Assembly (NCBI GenBank): GCA_018241985.1
Contig: JAFECV010000071.1
Location: forward strand, 1 to 8,630
DNA from: Pseudomonadota bacterium
GTDB lineage: Bacteria > Pseudomonadota > Gammaproteobacteria > Burkholderiales > Burkholderiaceae_C
Direction of reading: 5' to 3'
DNA length: 8,630 nt
The translations under genes were made by a program, and so were the position numbers. The notes below the pieces were generated by a model that was not told the origin of the DNA, did not search any database, and saw only the letters and a program-made list of their open reading frames with translations. Below, piece by piece: positions 1 through 5,352 of the stretch. Each line of letters opens with the position of its first letter. Position 1 is the stretch's first letter.

Positions 1-654
1 CGACGTGTTGACGAGCGTGTTGCAGAGTGGCGCGAACCCCGGCGCGCTGATTTCGATCCGGTCGCCCGCGCCGGCGAGCGGGCGCCCCAGGTCGCAGCCC
101 AGCATCAGCAGGTCGCCGGCGCGCAGCGTCATGAACTCGGTGACGTCGGCCAGCAGCTCTGCGGCGCCGCGCGCGAGGTCGCCGAAATCGACGGACTGGC
201 GCGGCTCGCCGTTGATCCGCACCTCGAGCGTGAACTGCGCCGGATCGCCGGCCTCGGCGGCCGGCCGCGCCTCTGCGCCGATGCCGAGAAAGCCGTCGAC
301 GCACTTGGCCCTCACCGGCGGCCGGTAGAAGGTCGCGTGCGGGATCGACAGGTCGTTCAGCAGCACGTAGTTTGCTACGAAATCGAGAGCGCGCTGTGCG
401 CTTACCGCCTTCGCTTCACGGCCCATCACCATCGCAATGGTGGCGCCGACCTCGACTTCGCGCACGCCCTCCGGCAACGCGATCGCGCTGCCGTGCGGGC
501 TCCAGGTGTTCGCGGTCTTGACGTACAGCACCGGCGCGCGCGGCGGCGCCTTGTACGGGGCCTCCAGCATCTGCGGCGCGAGCGCCAGCCGTTCGCGCCG
601 GAAGTTCAGCAGCACGCCGTAGACGGTGCCGGTCGGCAGGAAGGCGACGGTCAT
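1..654 (-). CDS. hpaG: HpaG N-terminal FAH-fold domain (homoprotocatechuate pathway isomerase/decarboxylase), 3' end missing
   Basis: Fumarylacetoacetate-hydrolase-fold protein of 4-hydroxyphenylacetate/homoprotocatechuate meta-cleavage. The family decarboxylates the ring-cleavage product and isomerises the resulting dienoate in the cytoplasm. I see 218 codons from the ATG at 654-652 with no stop before the left edge. The start YGVLLNFRR, then APYKAPPRAPVLYVKTANT (about residues 32-50) and FYRPPVRAKCVDGF (109-122), match the N-terminal half of E. coli HpaG as I recall it. Where catalytic FAH proteins carry the metal-binding Glu-x-Glu, this has Gly70-Ala-Thr72, as the N-terminal half of E. coli HpaG also does, so catalysis probably resides in a second half or subunit. 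The visible protein stops about where the two HpaG halves join, so a separate hpaG1 and a fused protein cannot be told apart. The start codon shares one base with the hpaR stop (TGATG), which implies translational coupling. Confidence 0.88.
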   Translation of the reverse strand, partial: MTVAFLPTGTVYGVLLNFRRERLALAPQMLEAPYKAPPRAPVLYVKTANTWSPHGSAIALPEGVREVEVGATIAMVMGREAKAVSAQRALDFVANYVLLNDLSIPHATFYRPPVRAKCVDGFLGIGAEARPAAEAGDPAQFTLEVRINGEPRQSVDFGDLARGAAELLADVTEFMTLRAGDLLMLGCDLGRPLAGAGDRIEISAPGFAPLCNTLVNTS

Positions 655-1133
655 CAGACAGCCTCCTCGCGCGGCGCCGATCGCCGCTCGGCCCGCGCTG
701 GATGCTCCAGCTCGATCACCTCGTCGAGCAGCCGGTACAGCTGCGACAGCTTGTCGCGGCCCAGCGCCTCTTCGAGCCAGGCGTAATGCGCTTCGAACAC
801 GCGGGCCAGCTCGTCGGCCAGCCGCTGGCCCTGGGCCGTGGCCTCGACCACCGTGCAGCGCTGGTCTTCCGCATCGCGCTCGCGGCGCACCAGCCCGTCG
901 CGCTCCATGCGGGCGAGCACGCCGGTCAGGCTGGGCCCGAGCAGATGCGCCTCGCGCGCGATGCGGCCGGTCTCCATGCGCCCGTGCTCGGCGAGCACGC
1001 GCAGCACGCGCCACTGCTGGTCGCTCAAGCCGTGCGTGCGCAGCGACGGGCGGGTGTGCGCCATCACCGACTCGCGCGCCCGCAGCAAGAGGCCCGGCAA
1101 GTTGCGGTGCAGGAAGGTGGTGTGCGGCGCCAT
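654..1133 (-). CDS. hpaR: HpaR, MarR-family regulator of homoprotocatechuate degradation
   Basis: A 159-residue winged helix-turn-helix repressor of the MarR family, close in layout to E. coli HpaR (149 residues as I recall it). HpaR is known to repress the hpa meta-cleavage operon until a pathway aromatic compound binds. The N-terminal dimerisation helix holds LLLRARESVMAHTRP (about 15-29). LSDQQWRVLRVLAEHG (36-51) leads into the DNA-binding domain, GPSLTGVLARMERDGLV (66-82) is the recognition helix and turn, and RRERDAEDQR (83-92) is the wing with the family's Asp/Arg pattern. The C-terminal helices (105-145) complete the dimer. The start at 1133 keeps the full dimerisation helix; the next Met (residue 24) would remove it. 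There is no Shine-Dalgarno sequence before 1133, and the promoter -10 box ends only 9 bases upstream. The gene overlaps hpaG by one base and is divergent from radA. Autoregulation through the palindrome over its start is an inference. Confidence 0.88.
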   Translation of the reverse strand: MAPHTTFLHRNLPGLLLRARESVMAHTRPSLRTHGLSDQQWRVLRVLAEHGRMETGRIAREAHLLGPSLTGVLARMERDGLVRRERDAEDQRCTVVEATAQGQRLADELARVFEAHYAWLEEALGRDKLSQLYRLLDEVIELEHPARAERRSAPREEAV

Positions 1134-1151
1134 TTAATTAATATATTAAAT
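1132..1151. promoter_or_regulatory. AT-rich 20-base inverted repeat over the hpaR start, likely HpaR operator
   Basis: ATTTAAT (1132-1138), a six-base spacer TAATAT, then ATTAAAT (1145-1151) form a perfect 7+6+7 inverted repeat made only of A and T in otherwise GC-rich DNA. It covers the -10 box, the presumed transcription start and the first bases of hpaR. Size and symmetry fit a MarR-family dimer site, so HpaR autorepression is the simplest reading. No binding evidence is available from sequence. The AT-richness could also simply serve promoter melting. Confidence 0.55.
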
Positions 1152-1171
1152 AACTACCGGACGCAGGTCAA
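1134..1171 (-). promoter_or_regulatory. Predicted sigma-70 promoter of hpaR-hpaG, near-leaderless
   Basis: Read on the minus strand, TTGACC (1171-1166) is followed by 17 bases and TAATAT (1148-1143), a near-consensus sigma-70 promoter with ideal spacing. Only nine A/T bases (1142-1134) separate the -10 box from the hpaR ATG (1133-1131). Transcription normally starts about 6-8 bases after the -10 box, so the transcript would begin within a few bases of the start codon. No ribosome binding site fits in between. The boxes are read directly from the sequence; the transcription start is inferred. Confidence 0.7.
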
Positions 1172-1208
1172 GGTAAACCCTGATTTGCGAGTGCGGTAGT
1201 CTCGCCGG

Positions 1209-2588
1209 ATGGCCAAGGAGCGAAGCGTCTACGTCTGCAGCGAATGCGGCGGCACCAGCCCGAAATGGCTGGGCAAATGCCCGGCCTGCGGCGCGTGGAA
1301 CACGCTGGTCGAGTCGGTCGCCGAGGCGCCCGCTGCACAGCGCCATCGCTTCGCCGCGCTCGCGCCGTCGGCTCCGGTGGCGGTGCTGGCCGACATCGAG
1401 GCGGCGGAGGTCGCGCGCACGCCGACCGGCATAGCCGAGCTCGACCGCGTGCTCGGCGGCGGCGTGGTCGACGGCGGCGTGGTGCTGATCGGCGGCGACC
1501 CCGGCATCGGCAAGTCCACGCTGCTGCTGCAGGCGCTCGATGCGCTGCAGCGCGCCGGCATGGCGACGCTGTACGTGACCGGCGAGGAGTCCGGCGCGCA
1601 GGTCGCGCTGCGCTCGCGCCGGCTCGGGCTGGAGCGCTCCCAGGTGCCGGTGCTGGCCGAAATCCAGCTCGAGAAGATCCTGGCCGCGCTGGCGGAGAAC
1701 CGGCCGCAGGTCGCGGTGATCGACTCGATCCAGACCGTCTATTCGGAGCAGCTGACCTCGGCGCCGGGGTCGGTCGCGCAGGTGCGCGAATGCGCGGCGC
1801 ACCTGACGCGGGCTGCGAAGTCGTCCGGCGCGGCGATCGTGCTGGTCGGCCACGTGACCAAGGAGGGCGCGATCGCCGGCCCGCGCGTGCTCGAGCACAT
1901 GGTCGACACCGTGTTGTACTTCGAGGGCGACACCCATTCGAGCTTTCGACTGGTGCGCGCGATCAAGAACCGCTTCGGCGCGGTGAACGAGATCGGCGTG
2001 TTCGCGATGACCGAGCGCGGCCTCAAAGGAGTCTCGAATCCGAGCGCGATCTTCCTCTCGCAGCACAGCCAGCCGGTGCCCGGCAGCTGCGTGCTGGTCA
2101 CGCTCGAGGGCACGCGGCCGATGCTGGTCGAGGTGCAGGCGCTGGTCGACGCCGGCGGCGCCAGCCCGCGGCGCCTCTCGGTCGGGCTCGACCGCGATCG
2201 GCTCGCGATGCTGCTGGCGGTGCTGCACCGGCATGCGGCCATCGCCTGCGCGGATCAGGACGTGTTCGTGAACGCGGTCGGCGGCGTGCGCATCGCCGAG
2301 CCCGCCGCCGATCTGGCGGTGCTGCTGGCGATCGCGTCCAGCCTGCGCGGCCGGCCGTTGCCGCGCGGCTTCGTCGCGTTCGGCGAGGTCGGTCTGGCCG
2401 GCGAGGTGCGCCCCGCGCCGCGCGGCCAGGAGCGGCTGCGCGAAGCGGCCAAGCTCGGCTTCGCCACCGCGATCGTGCCGCGGGCGAACGCACCGAAGGC
2501 GAACGCGGGCGGCTTCGAGGGCCTCACGATCCATCCGGTCGACCGCATCGAGCAGGCGATCGAGCTGGTGCGCAGCCTGTCGGAATAA
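1209..2588 (+). CDS. radA: DNA repair protein RadA (branch-migration ATPase/helicase)
   Basis: Complete 459-residue bacterial RadA/Sms, near the family's usual 450-460. It acts with RecA in the cytoplasm, driving branch migration and processing of recombination intermediates. Domains in order: an N-terminal C4 zinc finger (Cys10, Cys13, Cys24, Cys27); a RecA-like ATPase with Walker A GDPGIGKST (96-104, Lys102) and Walker B VAVIDS (168-173); the RadA signature KNRFG (253-257); and a C-terminal Lon-protease-like domain (about 285-455) with DVFVNAVGGV (351-360) and FGEVGLAGEVRP (391-402). The Lon-like domain is non-proteolytic in this family. The start at 1209 sits nine residues before the first zinc-finger cysteine, as in homologues. 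No Shine-Dalgarno sequence precedes it, and no strong promoter is visible in the 75-base gap shared with divergent hpaR. The membrane-protein gene at 2650 follows 61 bases later and may be co-transcribed. Confidence 0.97.
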   Translation: MAKERSVYVCSECGGTSPKWLGKCPACGAWNTLVESVAEAPAAQRHRFAALAPSAPVAVLADIEAAEVARTPTGIAELDRVLGGGVVDGGVVLIGGDPGIGKSTLLLQALDALQRAGMATLYVTGEESGAQVALRSRRLGLERSQVPVLAEIQLEKILAALAENRPQVAVIDSIQTVYSEQLTSAPGSVAQVRECAAHLTRAAKSSGAAIVLVGHVTKEGAIAGPRVLEHMVDTVLYFEGDTHSSFRLVRAIKNRFGAVNEIGVFAMTERGLKGVSNPSAIFLSQHSQPVPGSCVLVTLEGTRPMLVEVQALVDAGGASPRRLSVGLDRDRLAMLLAVLHRHAAIACADQDVFVNAVGGVRIAEPAADLAVLLAIASSLRGRPLPRGFVAFGEVGLAGEVRPAPRGQERLREAAKLGFATAIVPRANAPKANAGGFEGLTIHPVDRIEQAIELVRSLSE

Positions 2589-2649
2589 GACTCGTTGGGA
2601 AAAGCCTTCTGGCGTGACAGGGAGTTTCGGCTGCTGCCAGAATCCGCTT

Positions 2650-3072
2650 ATGGAGGTTGCACGCTTCTTCTGGCCGGTCGCCGGCATCGTGCTGATTGCC
2701 GGCTCCTACCGCTTCTACGGCTGGGGCGGCGCCGTGCTGGTGCTGGGCGCGCTGCTGATGTGGATGCTGCTGCGCTTGAACCGCATGATGCAGGTGCTGG
2801 GCCGCGCCGCGACCCGTCCGGTAGGGCACATCGACAATGCGGTCATGCTCAACGCCCGACTGCACGCAGGCATGACGCTGCTGAACGTGCTGGCCATGAC
2901 CCGGGCACTCGGCGAAATGCGCTCGCCGAAGAACACGCAGCCTGAAATCTTCCGCTGGACCGACACCGGCGCGTCGCACGTGACGGCCGAGTTCCGCCGC
3001 GGCCGGCTGGTGCACTGGACGCTGTTCCGGCCGATCGCGCCGGAGCGGGCCGAGATCGCCGCGGCCCCGTAG
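2650..3072 (+). CDS. Small two-helix membrane protein of unknown function
   Basis: A 140-residue protein I cannot assign to a named function. From the ATG at 2650 it has two closely spaced hydrophobic segments (about residues 4-18 and 23-42) separated by YRFYGWGG, so a helical hairpin in the inner membrane is likely. A conserved-looking soluble tail follows: RPVGHIDNAVMLNARLHAG (55-73), TRALGEMRSPKNTQPE (84-99), FRWTDTG (101-107) and VTAEFRRGRLVHWTLFR (111-127). Similar short proteins sit beside radA or ilvE in other Burkholderiales as I recall, sometimes labelled glycerate kinase, which nothing here supports. A GTG at 2614 would add 12 residues (Cys-Cys-containing, not hydrophobic). I prefer 2650 because the hydrophobic segment then starts at once, although neither start has a convincing Shine-Dalgarno sequence. 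It lies between radA and ilvE on the same strand. Confidence 0.75.
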   Translation: MEVARFFWPVAGIVLIAGSYRFYGWGGAVLVLGALLMWMLLRLNRMMQVLGRAATRPVGHIDNAVMLNARLHAGMTLLNVLAMTRALGEMRSPKNTQPEIFRWTDTGASHVTAEFRRGRLVHWTLFRPIAPERAEIAAAP

Positions 3073-3083
3073 CGTCCCCATGA

Positions 3084-3105
3084 GGCCTGTTGGCGCCGGC
3101 AGGCC
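3084..3105 (+). other. GC-rich hairpin after the membrane-protein gene
   Basis: GGCCTG (3084-3089) pairs with CAGGCC (3100-3105). Two G-T wobbles and one G-C pair extend the stem to nine pairs closing a GCGC loop. It begins 12 bases after the preceding stop codon. No T-run follows on either strand, so it does not qualify as a classical intrinsic terminator. It may slow polymerase or mark the boundary before the ilvE promoter region. Confidence 0.35.
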
Positions 3106-3106
3106 C

Positions 3107-3135
3107 TAAAATCCCGGGGTCGGCCGGCACCGGCC
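3107..3135 (+). promoter_or_regulatory. Candidate ilvE -10 box and structured leader
   Basis: TAAAAT at 3107-3112 matches the sigma-70 -10 consensus at five of six positions and stands out in GC-rich DNA. No acceptable -35 box lies 16-18 bases upstream. Directly downstream, GGCCGG (3122-3127) and CCGGCC (3130-3135) form a perfect inverted repeat with a two-base centre. If transcription starts near 3119, the ilvE leader is about 90 bases long, structured at its 5' end and then pyrimidine-rich. The promoter is a weak inference; the repeats are seen directly. Confidence 0.35.
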
Positions 3136-3196
3136 CCCCGACTTCTCTCCCCACCCCCGGCGCGCTGCGGCTGCTTGGCCTGCGCGCGCTATCCCG

Positions 3197-3202
3197 AAGG
3201 AG
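3197..3202 (+). promoter_or_regulatory. ilvE: Shine-Dalgarno site that fixes the ilvE start
   Basis: AAGGAG lies seven bases before the ATG at 3210, ideal spacing. It is the clearest ribosome binding site in the window. It decides between this ATG and an open reading frame that extends upstream to a TTG at 3090. Confidence 0.85.
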
Positions 3203-3209
3203 CTTCTCA

Positions 3210-4154
3210 ATGAGCCCAGCGCAACCCGCAGCCTCGATGGCCAACCGCGACGGAAAAATCTGGTTCGACGGCGAACTGGTCGACTGGCGCGACGCCAAGA
3301 TCCACGTGCTGACGCACACGCTGCACTACGGCTGCGGCGCGTTCGAGGGCGTGCGCGCGTACAACACGGCGGGCGGCACCGCGATCTTCCGGCTCGCCGA
3401 GCACACCGACCGGCTGTTCAACAGCGCGAAGATCCTGCGCATGAAGCTGCCGTTCAGCAAGGAGCAGGTGAACGAGGCGCAGAAGGCGGTCGTGCGCGCG
3501 AACAAGCTCGAGAGCTGCTACCTGCGCCCGCTGGTCTGGATCGGCGACGAGAAGCTCGGCGTCAGCCCGAAGGGCAACACGATCCACCTGATGGTCGCGG
3601 CCTGGGCCTGGGGCGCGTACCTCGGCGAGGAGGGCATGAAGCGCGGCATCCGCGTGAAGACCTCGAGCTACACGCGGCACCACGTCAACATCACGATGAC
3701 GCAGGCCAAGACCGTCAGCAACTACACGAACTCGATCCTCGCGAACATCGAGGCCACCGACGACGGCTACGACGAGGCGCTGCTGCTCGACGCCTCCGGC
3801 TTCGTCAGCGAAGGCGCGGGCGAGAACATCTTCGTCGTCAAGAACGGCGTGGTCTACACGCCGGACCTGTCGGCCGGCGCGCTCAACGGCATCACGCGCA
3901 GCTCGGTGCTGCATGTCTGCAAGGACCTGGGGCTCGAAGTGGTGCAAAAGCGCATCACGCGCGACGAGGTCTACATCGCCGACGAAGCCTTCTTCACCGG
4001 CACCGCCGCCGAAGTCACGCCGATCCGCGAACTCGACCGGATCGAGCTGGGCACCGGCAGCCGCGGCCCGGTCACCGAGCGCATCCAGAACGCGTTCTTC
4101 GAGATCGTGAACGGCCGCAACCCGAAATACGCGCACTGGCTCACCAAGGTGTGA
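3210..4154 (+). CDS. ilvE: Branched-chain amino acid aminotransferase (class IV PLP enzyme)
   Basis: A 314-residue cytoplasmic fold-type IV transaminase, the family's usual length. It catalyses the reversible last step of leucine, isoleucine and valine synthesis, moving an amino group from glutamate to the branched-chain 2-oxo acids. Visible signatures are IWFDGELVDWRDAKIHVLTH (17-36), LHYGCGAFEGVRAY (38-51), YLRPLVWIG (104-112), the PLP-binding lysine in MTQAKTVSNY (163-172, Lys167), SEGAGENIF (200-208) with the conserved Glu, and the phosphate-binding SGT-like motif FTGTAAEVTPIRELD (262-276). The C-terminal GPVTERIQNAFF (286-297) is typical of bacterial IlvE. The ATG at 3210 has a perfect Shine-Dalgarno sequence. 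The zinc-finger gene begins 57 bases downstream, followed by the glycosyltransferases, so one transcript is likely. I see no leader peptide with a run of branched-chain codons followed by a stop, so attenuation is not supported. Confidence 0.96.
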   Translation: MSPAQPAASMANRDGKIWFDGELVDWRDAKIHVLTHTLHYGCGAFEGVRAYNTAGGTAIFRLAEHTDRLFNSAKILRMKLPFSKEQVNEAQKAVVRANKLESCYLRPLVWIGDEKLGVSPKGNTIHLMVAAWAWGAYLGEEGMKRGIRVKTSSYTRHHVNITMTQAKTVSNYTNSILANIEATDDGYDEALLLDASGFVSEGAGENIFVVKNGVVYTPDLSAGALNGITRSSVLHVCKDLGLEVVQKRITRDEVYIADEAFFTGTAAEVTPIRELDRIELGTGSRGPVTERIQNAFFEIVNGRNPKYAHWLTKV

Positions 4155-4211
4155 GCTGCAAAGGGCCGGGCGAATGACGCCCCCCGCGAACGAGAGAGAA
4201 AGCGACGCGCA

Positions 4212-4418
4212 ATGAGCAGACCCCCCGTCGAACTGCTGGCCACGGACCTGACCGACATGGGCGGCATCTTCTGCCCGAACCCGAAAGCCGACATGAAGCT
4301 GTGGAACACCCATCCCAGGGTGTTCCTCGACGTCGCCAAGACCGGCCGCGTCATGTGCCCGTACTGCGGCACCGAGTACCGGCTCAAGCCCGGCGAGGAC
4401 GCCGGGCACGCGCACTGA
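4212..4418 (+). CDS. CHCC-type zinc-finger domain protein
   Basis: A complete 68-residue protein of the zf-CHCC family, the bacterial relatives of the C-terminal domain of mitochondrial complex I subunit NDUFS6. The four expected zinc ligands are all present: Cys21 (GGIFCPNP), His34 (WNTHPRVFLD), Cys49 and Cys52 (MCPYCGTEYRL). Length and single-domain form are normal for the bacterial family. Its role in bacteria is not firmly established; the fold suggests a structural zinc-binding protein. A weak purine-rich stretch (GAGAGAAAG, about nine bases upstream) precedes the ATG. It follows ilvE on the same strand, an arrangement I recall as common in betaproteobacteria. The stop codon is the first element of a 20-base tandem duplication that also contains the start of the next gene. 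Confidence 0.9.
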   Translation: MSRPPVELLATDLTDMGGIFCPNPKADMKLWNTHPRVFLDVAKTGRVMCPYCGTEYRLKPGEDAGHAH

Positions 4419-4455
4419 GCGTGAGCGAGCCGCGTTGAGCATAAGCGAGCCGGTT
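4416..4455 (+). repeat. 20-base imperfect tandem duplication at a stop/start junction
   Basis: The 20 bases at 4416-4435 and those at 4436-4455 agree at 16 positions; the first 17 differ at only two. The unit starts with the stop codon of the zinc-finger gene and carries GAGC-rich sequence. In copy one, GTG (4421) opens a five-residue frame ending at the TGA of 4436-4438. In copy two, the matching codon is ATA (4441), in frame with the glycosyltransferase. The TTG used as start (4435-4437) lies across the copy boundary. Confidence 0.6.
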
Positions 4456-5334
4456 GCCGACCCCGGCCTGCTGGCGCAGGTCACGGTGCTGGTCGTCACC
4501 TACAACAGCCGCCATTGCATCGCGGCGCTCGCGGGCGACCTGCAGGCGCTGCCGCACCTGATCGTCGTCGACAACGCCAGCCAGGACGGCACCAGCGAAG
4601 CCGTGCGCGCGCAACTGCCGCGTGCGATGCTGCTGCAGCTGTCCGCGAACCGCGGCTTCGGCGTCGCGAACAACGAGGGCCTCGCGCAGGTGCGGACCCC
4701 GTTCGCGCTGCTGCTGAACCCGGACTGCCTGATCGCGCCGGACGCGATCGCGGACCTGGTCCGCGCAGCGCGGCAATGGCCGGACGCGACCCTGCTCGTG
4801 CCGCAGCTGCTCGACGGCAGCGGGCGCAGGCAGCTCAACTACAGCTGGCCGCGCAATTGCTGGCGGCCGCGCACCGGCGCCGCCGACGGCGTGCTGAACG
4901 TCGGCTTCGCCTGCGCCGCCGCGATGCTGATCAACCTGGAGCGGCTGCGCGCCGTGCTGGCCGACGGCCCCGGGTTCGATCCGCGCTTCTTCCTGTACTA
5001 CGAGGACGAAGACCTTTGCCTGCGCGTGTTCCAGCGCCACGGGCAGATCCTGGTGCTGCCCGGCATCACCGCCGTGCACCATGCGCGCGGCTCGGTCCGC
5101 GGCGCGCGCCCCTGGCGCGCCGAGTACTGGCGCGGCTTTCATCACGCGCAGTCGAAGGTGCGTTTCGTCGCCAAGCATTTCGGCGCCGCCGCCGGCCGCC
5201 GCACGCGCCGGCGGCTGCTGGGAACGGCGACCGCGAACCTGCTCGCGCGCACGCTGCTGCTGTCGCCCAAGCACCTGGCGCGCGCCTGGGGGCGGCTCTG
5301 CGGCGTCTGGCAACTTGGGCCCAAGGCCGTCTGA
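4435..5334 (+). CDS. Family 2 glycosyltransferase, rhamnosyltransferase-like
   Basis: A 299-residue GT-A-fold inverting glycosyltransferase, probably adding a sugar from a nucleotide donor to a lipopolysaccharide core or O-antigen intermediate at the inner face of the inner membrane. Motifs in order: TVLVVTYNS (17-25) and LIVVDNASQDGTS (42-54) for nucleotide binding; NRGFGVANNEGL (72-83); the DxD-equivalent LLLNPD (92-97); a central NVGFACAAAMLI (155-166); and FFLYYEDEDLCLRVFQ (185-200) with the acidic catalytic region. These are typical of the WbbL/RfbF-like rhamnosyltransferase branch; the actual sugar cannot be read from the sequence. No membrane helix is evident. The basic C-terminal tail (about 245-285) may bind the membrane surface. 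The TTG start is the only good in-frame start before the nucleotide-binding strand, but it lies in a 20-base duplication and has no clear ribosome binding site. The stop is 18 bases from the next gene. Confidence 0.9.
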   Translation: MSISEPVADPGLLAQVTVLVVTYNSRHCIAALAGDLQALPHLIVVDNASQDGTSEAVRAQLPRAMLLQLSANRGFGVANNEGLAQVRTPFALLLNPDCLIAPDAIADLVRAARQWPDATLLVPQLLDGSGRRQLNYSWPRNCWRPRTGAADGVLNVGFACAAAMLINLERLRAVLADGPGFDPRFFLYYEDEDLCLRVFQRHGQILVLPGITAVHHARGSVRGARPWRAEYWRGFHHAQSKVRFVAKHFGAAAGRRTRRRLLGTATANLLARTLLLSPKHLARAWGRLCGVWQLGPKAV

Positions 5335-5352
5335 GCAGGGCCCGACCGCCGC

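Noticed and set aside
361..380. CGTAG-TTTG-CTACG inverted repeat inside hpaG (about 366-379)
   Set aside because: A five-base stem within a conserved coding segment (FVANYVL); easily explained by chance.
1146..2687. Long minus-strand open frame (513 codons) opposite radA
   Set aside because: It lies antisense to an unmistakable radA and its translation is Arg/His/Gln/Ala-rich low-complexity text. Such frames are expected in GC-rich DNA with strong third-position G/C.
3080..3109. Nine-codon ATG frame before ilvE as a possible leader peptide
   Set aside because: It has no ribosome binding site and only one branched-chain codon, and no terminator/antiterminator pair follows. It does not look like an attenuator.
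3090..3209. Upstream in-frame extension of ilvE from TTG at 3090
   Set aside because: The added residues are Pro/Gly/Arg-rich and do not resemble the family N-terminus, while the ATG at 3210 has a perfect Shine-Dalgarno site.
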